From contig NZ_JH597770.1 in NCBI RefSeq assembly GCF_000243315.1, forward strand, positions 19,859 to 83,858: a DNA stretch of 64,000 bases. The letters are read 5' to 3'. A program made the translations under genes and the position numbers. This stretch comes from Metallosphaera yellowstonensis MK1. Its GTDB lineage: Archaea > Thermoproteota > Thermoprotei_A > Sulfolobales > Sulfolobaceae. Every line of letters begins with the position of its first letter. Position 1 is the first letter of the stretch. The notes under the pieces were generated by a model, which saw only the letters and a program-made list of their open reading frames with translations, was not told the DNA's origin and did not search any database. Positions 37,513 through 46,132 of this stretch are shown here, one piece after another.

Positions 37513-38266
37513 CTCCGTAGTAGTACAGCCTAACCAGTTCCTCTCTCGCTGGAGTGAAGTGGAAGATCAACTGAGTCTCGGCTATTAGGTAATAACTACC
37601 TTTTGGTATCTCCTTGAAGGAGTAGTCCGGCAGATCAAAGTGCAGTATGATCACATGTGTTCCTGGAGGTATCGTCAGGTTGAACGTCTGATTACCTAAA
37701 TTGGAGGCAATGAAGAAGGATTGGGACGCACTAATGAGGCTGGGATTCACTACCTTAACTACGGTGACCGAGACTGGTGAGAAAACCTGGAGGGTAACGT
37801 TAGCCTCTCCGGAGAAATATGATATGTTCAAGATCTTAATTGAGAGGACGTAATTTAAGGGTGTTGGTTGGGAGAAAGCTATATACACGAGGGAACCCTG
37901 GAGATACCCCCTTAAAACTCCCTGGACAGTAACCAGGGAGAAGTTAAAGTCCATGGGGGAGGCAGGAGCTGACACATTAAATCTGGTCGAGTTCACAATA
38001 TAAAGGTGAGGTACTGTGAAGTTCTGTCCTGTGTTAAGTACGGTGATGTAACCGCCGGTTACGTTAATGGGGAAGGATAGAGTGTTAACTGCCTCCAACT
38101 CTATGGTTATATTACCATTCTCCAAGCTAGCCCCTATTACAGAGACGTAGGGCGGGGATATGTTCGAGGACGGAGGTACGGTTCGGGAGTACAAGACAAG
38201 GAGAAGAGAGGAGAAGATAAGTGCCAAGAGGAGAATGAAAAATATTCTTATCTTTTCCGATGTCAT
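37496..38266 (-). CDS. Secreted or signal-anchored protein, unknown
   Basis: 256 residues with an N-terminal hydrophobic anchor (IRIFFILLLALIFSSLLLVL, about 5-24) and an extracellular beta-rich part with sequons; no recognised domain. The stop codon and last few residues come from a transposon end, so the original C-terminus may have been longer. It follows the small secreted protein gene by 11 bp and is surely cotranscribed with it. The context suggests an accessory protein for that product. Confidence 0.68.
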   Translation of the reverse strand: MTSEKIRIFFILLLALIFSSLLLVLYSRTVPPSSNISPPYVSVIGASLENGNITIELEAVNTLSFPINVTGGYITVLNTGQNFTVPHLYIVNSTRFNVSAPASPMDFNFSLVTVQGVLRGYLQGSLVYIAFSQPTPLNYVLSIKILNISYFSGEANVTLQVFSPVSVTVVKVVNPSLISASQSFFIASNLGNQTFNLTIPPGTHVIILHFDLPDYSFKEIPKGSYYLIAETQLIFHFTPAREELVRLYYYGGVQAS

Positions 38267-38277
38267 TTTTCACTCCT

Positions 38278-38898
38278 TTACACTCCAGGGGGTAGTGGCA
38301 CTCTAGTTGAAGAGATCACGTTATCTCCAAAGTAGACAGTTATGGAAGCAGTGGAGGAAGAGGTGAGCCCAGGGCCAGAGTTAGGTTGGATCAGCAGGCT
38401 TACCTGGTAGGTACCTGAAGATAAGGTGACCGCGGTCGATGTTCCCGTAACTGCTTTACCATTCTGTATTATCTGTATTACTTGAGCACTGGCGTAACTA
38501 TTGGTATTTTCTTGGATTATTATCCAAGCATTATTGACTATACTTCCGGTGTAAGAGACGTTAGTGACGTATATGTTAGCTGGTGTGGCGAGTACATCTA
38601 GACCTATTATTTGGTAAAATAGGTCGTAGCTACTGTTAGTGATGTCTACAGTGGCACTAAAGCCGTAGGCGTAGTTGCTTTTGTTATTACCTCCAATTAA
38701 GGTGACTTGAGCGTAACTTCCGGCCGCACCATTTGGAGCATCTTTACCATAAACGAATTGTAACGGCTGGGAGGTGGTATTCACCGTGATACTCCCCTGG
38801 AATAAGTAGACTACCTCTGCTAGCCCCACGGGCACTATAGCCATGAGTAGTAGAAGGGGTATCAGTAATTTTCTACCGAATTTGGGACTCCTTTTCAC
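38278..38898 (-). CDS. Small secreted beta-rich protein, candidate filament subunit
   Basis: 206 residues: a cleavable signal peptide (KFGRKLLIPLLLLMAIVPVG, about 6-25, then LAEVV), then a Thr/Ser/Asn/Gly-rich beta protein with sequons and no cysteine. The start of the mature part, VVYLFQGSITVNT, reads like the free N-terminal strand of donor-strand-exchange subunits. Sulfolobales make extracellular 'threads' from a small secreted protein of this general type. The assignment is inference; a plain surface glycoprotein is equally possible. Confidence 0.6.
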   Translation of the reverse strand: MKRSPKFGRKLLIPLLLLMAIVPVGLAEVVYLFQGSITVNTTSQPLQFVYGKDAPNGAAGSYAQVTLIGGNNKSNYAYGFSATVDITNSSYDLFYQIIGLDVLATPANIYVTNVSYTGSIVNNAWIIIQENTNSYASAQVIQIIQNGKAVTGTSTAVTLSSGTYQVSLLIQPNSGPGLTSSSTASITVYFGDNVISSTRVPLPPGV

Positions 38899-38995
38899 AG
38901 TTCACAGATATCTCTGGTTGTTATTATAGCAACATCTTATATAAAATTTATCCAGATTATATAGAACATTATCCATACATGTTCTATACTCTTAC

Positions 38996-39844
38996 TCACT
39001 CGGCGTACTCTTCCACGAGAACTTTGGTTTCCTTTCCACCAAGTTCGTTGAACAGGTACTTGATGAGCTGCTTATGATCTATCACCTTAATGTCGTGACC
39101 ATGATTAATTATAACCATTCTCTTCCCAATGACTATACGGGTCTTTCCACGCGGGAATAAAAGGTTGATTTTGTCTGTACTACCCTCTGGTCTTATTTCC
39201 ATTCCTTCCGTTTCTATTCCCCATTCCCTGATGGTGAAGGGAGCGTTGATCTCCTTGAGGAACCTCAGTAGTCCTTTTAAATCCCCTCTCTCTAAGCCCC
39301 TGATAGTCCTCTCAAATAAGGTTAGTCTCCTGCCCATCCATGAGGCCCCCTTCCATAAGTTCATTAATGATATACCCAAGAGTGTGAACACCAAGAAGGT
39401 GGGAGGTCCCACGTTGATCTCCACTGGCGAGTAGATGAAAAAGTAACCCGTTGGGCTCGGCAACAGGGAATACCCAGCGTAATGCATATACCTTTCGACG
39501 TATATGAGAGAGGTCAGCATCATAGAGCCAGACAGGGCGAAGGAAAGGGAAGATAGGTAAAGAGAGTACTTAGTCCTCCACACTATTGGTAGAGCTCCCC
39601 CAACCAACGCGTAACCGAGAGATGCAAGCGGAAGGGCAGAGTAAATCACGTTCCTTAGGTTTAGGAAGCTAACCGAGAATCCAAACCCCATGATATCCAA
39701 AGAGTAGACTGACGACTTGTACGATATCGCAGGGACGAAAAACCATACGATAGCTAGAGACACGGATAGGACCATAGGGAGTTGTATTTCTCTTCTCAAA
39801 CCCAACACCTGAGTTTGGGCTCTATGAGCTAAACCTTCATTCAT
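38996..39844 (-). CDS. Membrane protein with cytoplasmic C-terminal domain
   Basis: 282 residues: about four transmembrane segments in the first 165 residues, then a soluble part (about 170-282) with a helix pair (TLFERTIRGLERGDLKGLLR) and a beta/alpha stretch. No family recognised. It is the first gene of the minus-strand group with the two secreted proteins (98-bp gap), which hints at a role in their export, anchoring or control. Confidence 0.65.
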   Translation of the reverse strand: MNEGLAHRAQTQVLGLRREIQLPMVLSVSLAIVWFFVPAISYKSSVYSLDIMGFGFSVSFLNLRNVIYSALPLASLGYALVGGALPIVWRTKYSLYLSSLSFALSGSMMLTSLIYVERYMHYAGYSLLPSPTGYFFIYSPVEINVGPPTFLVFTLLGISLMNLWKGASWMGRRLTLFERTIRGLERGDLKGLLRFLKEINAPFTIREWGIETEGMEIRPEGSTDKINLLFPRGKTRIVIGKRMVIINHGHDIKVIDHKQLIKYLFNELGGKETKVLVEEYAE

Positions 39845-39884
39845 AACAAGTGGATTTTATTATATTTATTTCTTTATAGAAGGG

Positions 39885-40190
39885 GTTCAAAGGAGGAGTA
39901 AAACCTTGCCTCCCTGAGGCGGAGATGGATAGCCCCTTTGTAGGGTTTTAAACTTAAATCTCTCCTCCGCTCGAGATGTCCTCCTCTGGACAACTTCCTG
40001 TCAGCAGTTATTAGATTTTGCCTTGACTTCAAGGCTACACCTAATGAGAAATCACATAACTGCTGTTCCTGTGAATGAGGAGAGGGAGCTGACCTCTCAC
40101 GTGATGCCGGAGGAGGGCGTGTATGAGGTTGAACGTGAGAACAAGAGGACGAATGTCGTACGTCTTCTACCAAGTTTTCAGGGAATGAAA
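39885..40190 (+). pseudogene. Family T3 TnpB relic interrupted by a MITE
   Basis: 39885-40001 and 40073-40190 align with 53545-53760 of the other relic. The second part encodes VNEERELTSHVMPEEGVYEV and RTNVVRLLPSFQG, TnpB fragments. A 64-bp MITE splits it at 40002-40065. No start, no catalytic residues. Confidence 0.65.
40002..40065. repeat. 64-bp MITE (family A) with 7-bp target duplication
   Basis: Begins cagcagttattagatttt; flanked by ttcctgt at 39995-40001 and 40066-40072. Removing it and one ttcctgt restores the sequence seen at about 53650. Confidence 0.9.
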
Positions 40191-40198
40191 CTAAAGAG

Positions 40199-40262
40199 CA
40201 GCAGTTGTGGGATTTTTCCTTAGGTAGCGCCCTGTAATCAGGGTAAAATCTGATAACTGCTG
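40199..40262. repeat. 64-bp MITE (family A) with 7-bp target duplication
   Basis: Inverse orientation to its neighbour (cagcagttgtgggatttttc first). Flanked by taaagag at 40192-40198 and 40263-40269. Confidence 0.9.
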
Positions 40263-40284
40263 TAAAGAGTTTAGCAAACCACTG

Positions 40285-40862
40285 TTCTAGGCCCTTCGAA
40301 GAGTTGAACTACGAGAGGAGACAGTAGTTCTTCCAGCAACGACGTGTGGACTTCGAAGCTACGTGGGGCAATTACTACGAGAAGTACAGGGAGGCACTCG
40401 GTAGTGCCAACGGGCAGGCCATGATGCAGAAGAACAATGAGGCCTGGTAGTGCTTCTCACTGCTGAAGTTGAAGGAGGAATACGATGCATCAGGCACGTG
40501 AGCGCACCTAGATACCGGAAGGACAAGGACACTAAGGAGAGCAAGTTACTAGTCGCAGTGAGGCAGGACAGGTACGTCGTGGAGAGCAGGACTAGCTGGT
40601 CCCGAAGTACTTCGGCCTCGAGATCGAGTTCGTGAGGAGGTTGAGGCGATACGGGAAACAGGACAGCTCGAGATATACTACGACGAGGTTGAGAAGCTTG
40701 GTACGCCTCTATCCCAGTCGAGGTTGGCGTGGAAAAGACGAGGAAGGGCAAAAGGTCGAGATACGTGGTCCAGGGCGAGAGAAAGAAGATCCAATTCGAG
40801 TCCCCAAAGGGGGAAAAAGTGGCGTCGATCGACCTGGGCGTCAAAATCACACATGTTGTTAG
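40285..40862 (+). pseudogene. TnpB N-terminal half, frameshifted and truncated
   Basis: Pieces in several frames follow a TnpB: WGNYYEKYREALGSANG, then LLKLKEEYDA, RYRKDKDTKESKLLVAVRQD, LEIYYDEVEK (shifted), and VQGERKKIQFESPKGEKVAS ending at SIDLGVKITHVV. It stops at the first RuvC Asp; the Glu, zinc ribbon and last Asp are missing. It probably belongs with the T3 relics around it. Confidence 0.75.
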
Positions 40863-40901
40863 GTAATACAATTAAAGTCCATAGCCCCTAAGGGTTATAA
40901 G

Positions 40902-41783
40902 GTGTACACAAGGAATCTCTCCTTTATGGAGATAGAGCGTGAGCTGGACCTTTACAGAGTCCTGAGAGACGCTAAGGAACAGGGTAAGAAGGTCGCCATA
41001 ATAGGTACTGGAACTCATGCGAGAAAGAGTGCCGATATCATAGTGACTACGCTAAGGATGTCCGATTTCGAGATAAGGGGAGACACCCTGAGGGCTCAGG
41101 CCGGCGTACCGGTGGCAAAGATCAGGGAAGAGGCCTCGTCTCAGGGCCTCCTCTTCCCTACCCTCTACGATGGGACCGTTGGCGGTTTACTCGCCACTAA
41201 TGAACCTTCCACGATATCTACAGCCTACGGAACACCCGAGAAATTTACTGAGTGGGCAAGAATAGTGACTCCTGTGGGAATTTTCAGGTGGAAGGGTTTC
41301 CTAGGTTCAAAGGGCCTTCTGGGAGGGTTCACAGAGGCCTCAATGAGACTCCTCCCGAGACCAAACTCAGTGGTCACGTATACCTCTCAGGTGGAGTTCG
41401 AGGAGGCCCCCTCAGTGTTCGATAAGCTGCTGAATAGGTCTCCCATCGCATTGCTCTTGGAATACGACGGTAAACTGAGGATACACGCCTCCTTCACATC
41501 TCCCACCGTGGAGGGAATGGAGTCCTACGAGGGAGTCCCAGTGGTGGAGGAGAACGACAGGGGAAGCTTCATGGTCAGGACAACGGGTATCACCGAATTC
41601 CTCGAGGTCGTCAAATCAGTGAACCCTGTCTATGCGTATTATATACATGGAGTGGGTTGGAGCAAAGTGTACACGTCCGACGAGGAGGAACTAAACAGGT
41701 GGGATCACTATCCCTCCTCCGAGGCCAGAAAGATCGTTCTGAGAATTAAGACCGTCTTGGATCACTGGAACGTCCTAGTCTAG
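40902..41783 (+). CDS. FAD-binding oxidoreductase, GlcD/GlcE-like, short form
   Basis: PCMH-type FAD-binding protein, 293 residues, resembling the N-terminal and central part of glycolate oxidase/D-lactate dehydrogenase subunits. The flavin-binding stretch is IIGTGTHARKSADIIVTT (about 33-50), followed by the AQAGVPVAKIREEA helix and LYDGTVGGLLATNEP loop typical of GlcE. It lacks a full C-terminal substrate domain, as GlcE does, so it may pair with another subunit. GTG start. The TnpB relic upstream ends about 40 bp before it. Confidence 0.82.
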   Translation: MYTRNLSFMEIERELDLYRVLRDAKEQGKKVAIIGTGTHARKSADIIVTTLRMSDFEIRGDTLRAQAGVPVAKIREEASSQGLLFPTLYDGTVGGLLATNEPSTISTAYGTPEKFTEWARIVTPVGIFRWKGFLGSKGLLGGFTEASMRLLPRPNSVVTYTSQVEFEEAPSVFDKLLNRSPIALLLEYDGKLRIHASFTSPTVEGMESYEGVPVVEENDRGSFMVRTTGITEFLEVVKSVNPVYAYYIHGVGWSKVYTSDEEELNRWDHYPSSEARKIVLRIKTVLDHWNVLV

Positions 41784-41796
41784 TGAATGACCATTG

Positions 41797-41833
41797 CCGT
41801 AGTCAACAGTTTCAGATAAACTGTGAAGTTTAT
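41797..41833 (+). repeat. 37-bp dispersed repeat (R37)
   Basis: gccgtagtcaacagtttcag followed by ataaactgtgaagtttat. Similar copies: 49183-49217 (+), 43284-43325 (-) and, weaker, 57731-57773 (-). Each lies at the edge of a TnpB or IS607 element or relic. Confidence 0.5.
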
Positions 41834-41834
41834 G

Positions 41835-42935
41835 TCATTTGATATCATTTAACATTCCTAGTCCTTTTAACGCTATTAAGTAAGCTGAGGCTGTATGCCT
41901 GTCAAAACCCTTCTCCCTCATCACCTTCTCGTGGTCTTCTGAATTTGTAGTACCCTTAGGGTTAACTAACACAACGTTAAAACCCAACCTCAACGCCTTA
42001 ATAACGCCGTGGATTAACAACTGTTTCTTAGCGAAACGCGTTATCTTCCTATTACCGCTCTTACTCGTGGTGAACTTCCTCCTCTTAACTAGAAACAAAT
42101 CCTCAAAAACAACGTAATCAACGCCAATCCTTGATAGGAAACTGAGGGCTTGTGAAAGAGCATTCAAACGTAAAGCCATAGCTTTCCCTTTAGGAAAACC
42201 TGGCCTAGTAACATCTGAATACAAAAAAGTCTTAATGGCAATAATTTCACCCCCCTTGTTGATTACAACGTTCAACCTATCACTATTCAAATCAAAACCG
42301 GCAAACAAACCGTAGCCATTAGGTTTCGGTGAAGAGAAGTGCTTCAAGTATAACCAGAGTGGGATTTGGAGGTGGATCATTGGTTTTTCCTTAAAGGAAA
42401 TTAATGCACCATAACCCTCCACCTTATTACTCACCAACTCCTCCAACTCATGAAGTAGCTGTAAGTACTCTTTACCAAAATATGCTTTCCCATAAACCCA
42501 CTTACCCCAAGGGTCTTTAACCTTAACTTCAACGTGGTCTTGAAAAACGTGGAACTTCACATTCCTATTACCCTTGTCAGCTTTATTCCCCCTACTGCCA
42601 AACCAGAATTTCCTTATCTTAGCGTGAAAAATTTTATTCTCTTCCTCTCTATCCAACAAGCCGTCAACAATTGTCTTAGCTTGCTTTAAAGCAGTTTCGA
42701 GGTAAATGTAGTTCGGTAAAAAGTTGTAAAACTCCTTGGTTAACTCATCAATACTCTTCCCATTAAAGAGTGGTTTTATAGCACTCTTAACTACTTGTGA
42801 GTAAGCCCTAGCAATTCTAACAACCCTCTCTTTCTCGTTAAATAAGACTCTACCATTTATCGTAACGAATTGGAAGTTTTCGAGAGCTTCTCTGGAACCG
42901 ATAATCCTATTCCTCATCATCTGGTAGGATAACAA
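41835..42935 (-). CDS. tnpB: TnpB-like nuclease lacking a zinc ribbon
   Basis: 366-residue RuvC-type protein of a TnpB lineage distinct from the others here. Catalytic residues appear in LFAGFDLNSDRLNVV (Asp), VDYVVFEDLFLVKRR (Glu) and GFDRHTASAYLIALKGL (Asp). Between the last two, where TnpB normally has a four-cysteine ribbon, there is only NPKGTTNSEDHEKVMREKG. The N-terminal half is helix-rich and basic. The frame is intact. Its start overlaps a short companion reading frame (42907-43055). The homologue at 58494-59574 is frameshifted but lacks the ribbon in the same way, so the absence is a lineage feature. Confidence 0.85.
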   Translation of the reverse strand: MLSYQMMRNRIIGSREALENFQFVTINGRVLFNEKERVVRIARAYSQVVKSAIKPLFNGKSIDELTKEFYNFLPNYIYLETALKQAKTIVDGLLDREEENKIFHAKIRKFWFGSRGNKADKGNRNVKFHVFQDHVEVKVKDPWGKWVYGKAYFGKEYLQLLHELEELVSNKVEGYGALISFKEKPMIHLQIPLWLYLKHFSSPKPNGYGLFAGFDLNSDRLNVVINKGGEIIAIKTFLYSDVTRPGFPKGKAMALRLNALSQALSFLSRIGVDYVVFEDLFLVKRRKFTTSKSGNRKITRFAKKQLLIHGVIKALRLGFNVVLVNPKGTTNSEDHEKVMREKGFDRHTASAYLIALKGLGMLNDIK

Positions 42936-43055
42936 TTACTATCACCTCCTTTCCGGCAATTTTCTCAGCCTTCTCTTTCACGCTCTTCGGGATGTATATC
43001 GCATACCTCTCTCCAGCGATGAAGGATGAACCCTGACTTACCCTTGCTGAGAAGT
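42907..43055 (-). pseudogene. Truncated companion ORF of the zinc-ribbon-less tnpB
   Basis: Open frame with no start codon ending GKEVIVIVILPDDEE, preceded by RYAIYIPKSVKEKAEK. It aligns with the complete 54-residue ORF at 59546-59710. Its stop lies inside the tnpB start region. The 5' part has been replaced by other relic DNA. Confidence 0.6.
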
Positions 43056-43283
43056 CTCAAACACGGAGTTTGGGCTTTTTCGAATTTTCATGAATTTGTA
43101 TCAATCCTAGGCCTTGAGCTTCACCGGAGTCAGGGCTGGCCCGTTCACCCTACCCCCCAGCGGGATGACCCCATTCAACGCAGTGTTACCGCCCTTTGGG
43201 AAACCCGCACATCCCTGACGCACTTGCCGTCACACCTATCGGGATATTTCCACCTCATCCGGTGTGACTGTATTTTTATTTGC
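43056..43283 (-). pseudogene. TnpB C-terminal relic
   Basis: The minus strand gives RCDGKCVRDVRVSQ, then in another frame GGNTALNGVIPLGGRVNGPA and LTPVKLKA followed by a stop, similar to the tails of family T4 (PVTPVKPRG). No other part of the gene is present. Confidence 0.5.
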
Positions 43284-43325
43284 CTATAGAGTACGTAAAC
43301 CTCGCGGTTTATCGGAAGTTGACAA
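43284..43325 (-). repeat. R37 repeat copy
   Basis: Minus strand reads gccgttgtcaacttccgata then aaccgcgaggtttac, similar to the R37 copies at 41797 and 49183. It abuts a MITE. Confidence 0.4.
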
Positions 43326-43389
43326 CGGCAGTTATTAGATTTCCCTTCACTACAAGGTGGCAATTGAGGAAAGTCCCATAACTACTCTC
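43326..43389. repeat. MITE family A, diverged copy
   Basis: cggcagttattagatttccc at one end, tcccataactact at the other. No target duplication found. Confidence 0.65.
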
Positions 43390-43450
43390 GATAACCTATT
43401 TTCTCATTCTCGACTCTTTCATCTCGTCGTTGAGGATCTTTTCAACTTCA

Positions 43451-43514
43451 CAGCAGTTATTAGATTTCACCTAGATTACAGGGCGGTACCTAAGGGAGAA
43501 TCCCATAACTGCTG
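43451..43514. repeat. 64-bp MITE (family A) with 9-bp flanking repeat
   Basis: Begins cagcagttattagatttc; flanked by tcaacttca at 43442-43450 and 43515-43523. Confidence 0.88.
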
Positions 43515-43731
43515 TCAACTTCATAAAATCTTTCACGTTCTACATGGGTTCACTCCTTAGAATAATACTCTGTTAATCAATATGTGACAGTACTCAGATA
43601 AAGATACAAATGTTTTATTCTATCTTCCTATAAAAAGAATTCTTCGTCGTAAATTCTTAAAATCAAACGTCTCTTAAAAGGTCCCGTAGAAAACCTCCAT
43701 TTTTACGTCATAGGTTTCAATCTCGGGCAGG

Positions 43732-44103
43732 TCACGTCAGAGCGTCCCCCACTATATCATCGAATATCTTGTCGAGCTCCCTAGATATTTCCTCTTCCCC
43801 CCATTTGGAGAATACCTCACTGGGTTTGAAGTACTCCACGTAAACCTCTCCTCCGCTCTCAAAAACATATATCCTAAGAGGCGGCTCTATTCCCATCCTC
43901 AAATCCTTCTGGAATAACCTGTAGGCAAAATCAGGTCTGAACACCTCAAAGATGTAATTTCCGCCTATCCTGAAACCGGCTTTGGCCAAGTTTTCTTGAG
44001 CGTTAACCCTGGAAACTATTCTCATATTATGAGAAAGAATGGAACTCTCGAGCTTGGATAAGGTAGTATTGAAGTCGTATTTGGACTTCAGAACCTGAAC
44101 CAT
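43732..44103 (-). CDS. DUF302-family protein
   Basis: 123-residue cytoplasmic protein of the DUF302 type: an N-terminal strand-helix unit (YDFNTTLSKLESSILSHNM) and the family's later block FEVFRPDFAYRLFQKDLRMG, then PPLRIYVFESGGEVYVEYF. DUF302 proteins are small dimeric proteins without an established function. Monocistronic and isolated between repeats. Confidence 0.8.
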   Translation of the reverse strand: MVQVLKSKYDFNTTLSKLESSILSHNMRIVSRVNAQENLAKAGFRIGGNYIFEVFRPDFAYRLFQKDLRMGIEPPLRIYVFESGGEVYVEYFKPSEVFSKWGEEEISRELDKIFDDIVGDALT

Positions 44104-44309
44104 GACGTTGAACGAACCTCAAATCCGATATAAGGTTTTCCCCAATTTCACTTTGTGTAATGCTGGCAACTCGTGACGATTTTGCAATTCCCTATCCCGT
44201 GGCTACGATTGGTGTTGAGAAATCGAACAAACAGTCAATGTTCCAAGACGCTAACGACAAGTTGTCTAAAAGGATCTCCAGGACTGTATGTAGGTGTGGG
44301 TGAGGGTTA

Positions 44310-44412
44310 TCCCGCCAAGGGTGCGGAGGGGGTGTGAACGTGCTTCCGTTGATTTCGGTAAAGCCCTGGGGCTGAGGATTGATATCAAGTGAAGTCCTAT
44401 GAAGTCCTGAAC
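44310..44412 (+). repeat. TnpB-type right-end relic (family T4)
   Basis: gtaaagccctggggctgagg, then attgatatcaagtgaagtcc and tatgaagtcctgaaccccc, similar to 19040-19138. Confidence 0.55.
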
Positions 44413-44441
44413 CCCCTTGATGTAACTTCTCCCTCGAACTA

Positions 44442-45557
44442 TCATTTCCCTGTGATCCCGATCCTAGAATAAAGTAAAGTGGAAATTATGCTTATGAACC
44501 CCATCATTATCCACAACCACTGATATCCTAGGCTGGTCACGATCCACCCTGCCATCACCGAGCTGGTCACCCCACTAAACTGCCAGAACGTATTGGCAAT
44601 ACCAGTTGCCTTACCTGCTCCCTCTCGACCGATTCGGGCGATGGCGGTAGAGTGGGCAGGAGTTATCAGGAACCTTACTCCACCCATCAACGTAGCCAGG
44701 ATAGCCAGAGATAAGGGGCCCCTTGCCAGAGGAATTAACATGAGGAGAAGCCCATAACTCGAAACTGTAACTACGAGCGACTTCACGTGACCTAACCTGT
44801 TTATGAGTCTACTCGACAACACTGTACTCACTATTCCAGGTAGGGCCGTGAGGGAATATATTAATCCGGACACGATAGGATCGTCGGTCAATCTGAGAGC
44901 GTAGTCGTAAAAGTACAGGGCCACGGCCCAGTAGGCGGTGAAGAAGAGAAATCCACCGCCTGAGATGAGGACGACGTCCCTGATGTCTTCCAATCTCCCT
45001 GGGCTATTAAAGTTGGGCGTTGGCTTAACGGTAGGAAGGAGAGATACGGTCATAACGGAGAGCGCGGTCACAAAGAAATATCCCCACCTCCAACTCAACT
45101 CCGTGGCTATTGGGGGTAGTAAATAGCCTGCGGCTATGATAGAGAGGGGCCACGCTAAGCTGTAAACTCCCATTGCCTGTGCTAGCTCCTTCCCTGAAAA
45201 GGATTCAGAGATTGCCTTCACAGTTGAGGGATATATCCATCCTGCTGACAATCCCATGAAGATGCTGAGTAGATATTCGGTGCGAATAGAGTCTGCTAAA
45301 CCTGATCCTAGGGACGTTATCGCTATCCCCACAAGGGAGAGGAGAAGAACAATCTTGAAGCTCATCCTATCCACTAAAACTCCTGCGGGGATCTGAACAA
45401 CTACATATCCAGCGAAGAACAGCGAAAAGATGTAACTGTCCTCCTCCACGCTAGGATGTAAAGTGGATAGGGGACCTAGGATGCTCCAAGCGAGCCTAGA
45501 GAAGTAGGCTAGGAAGAAGGAAAGAGAACAAACCAAAATCAGAAGCCTTCCATTCAC
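44442..45557 (-). CDS. MFS transporter
   Basis: Major facilitator superfamily carrier, 371 residues, about 12 hydrophobic segments. The loop 2-3 signature is visible as VPAGVLVDRMSFKIVLL (about 57-73), and the second half repeats it as LINRLGHVKSLVV. Substrate unknown. Slightly shorter than typical (400) with short loops. Monocistronic. Confidence 0.88.
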   Translation of the reverse strand: MNGRLLILVCSLSFFLAYFSRLAWSILGPLSTLHPSVEEDSYIFSLFFAGYVVVQIPAGVLVDRMSFKIVLLLSLVGIAITSLGSGLADSIRTEYLLSIFMGLSAGWIYPSTVKAISESFSGKELAQAMGVYSLAWPLSIIAAGYLLPPIATELSWRWGYFFVTALSVMTVSLLPTVKPTPNFNSPGRLEDIRDVVLISGGGFLFFTAYWAVALYFYDYALRLTDDPIVSGLIYSLTALPGIVSTVLSSRLINRLGHVKSLVVTVSSYGLLLMLIPLARGPLSLAILATLMGGVRFLITPAHSTAIARIGREGAGKATGIANTFWQFSGVTSSVMAGWIVTSLGYQWLWIMMGFISIISTLLYSRIGITGK

Positions 45558-45622
45558 CTGAGGTAGATCTAAGGTCTACATAAAAAGTTTTGAGGCCCAG
45601 TAACTTGTGGATTGTTTAAGGA

Positions 45623-45686
45623 TAGTAGTTATTTAGATTTCCCTTGATAACAAGACGTCAGTTAAGGGAAAATCAAATAACTACTA
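45623..45686. repeat. 64-bp MITE (family B)
   Basis: Begins tagtagttatttagatttcc and ends aaataactacta. Inverted relative of 32191-32251. No target duplication seen. Confidence 0.75.
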
Positions 45687-45780
45687 TACTATAAAGAAGC
45701 CTTTGGAATTTCGTCATTTCATTCAGTTGCTATAATTCTGCAATCCTCATCGGAGTTTAAACGTTGCTACTTTACGACTA

Positions 45781-46080
45781 TCATCCTTTGACCAATCCTA
45801 TTACCAACCCTATAATGAATACAATCGAGTTGTAAGGTAGGAGATTTAAATAAGCACTCACCTTACTCTCAGCTTGAGTTGCTGTCTGCCCCAGTTGCAT
45901 CAACGCACTCTCGACAGTGTGAGGAGAGATAACTCCAATTGCAAGCAAGATTATGACGATAGCTAGGAGTATGATGCCCACCTGAACTATCTTCTTGATT
46001 AGGAAACCCACCAGCAGACCCAAAACAAAGGCCACTATCAGGGATATTATGGAACCGCTAGTTATGTCTGGTACTGCCAT
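45781..46080 (-). CDS. Small membrane protein
   Basis: 99 residues with three hydrophobic segments: about 10-27 (ISLIVAFVLGLLVGFLIKK), 31-49, and the C-terminal 80-97, joined by a short polar region. No family recognised. Divergent from 46133 with 52 bp between. Confidence 0.6.
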   Translation of the reverse strand: MAVPDITSGSIISLIVAFVLGLLVGFLIKKIVQVGIILLAIVIILLAIGVISPHTVESALMQLGQTATQAESKVSAYLNLLPYNSIVFIIGLVIGLVKG

Positions 46081-46132
46081 GCATAATTTTCAAGGAGAAG
46101 ACTTTTAAATCCTTTCTTAATACTGACCCACC

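Noticed and set aside
40002-40262. Short regularly repeated sequences suggesting a CRISPR array.
   Set aside because: The repeats are inverted-repeat MITEs in both orientations, with target duplications and irregular spacing; no cas genes are present.
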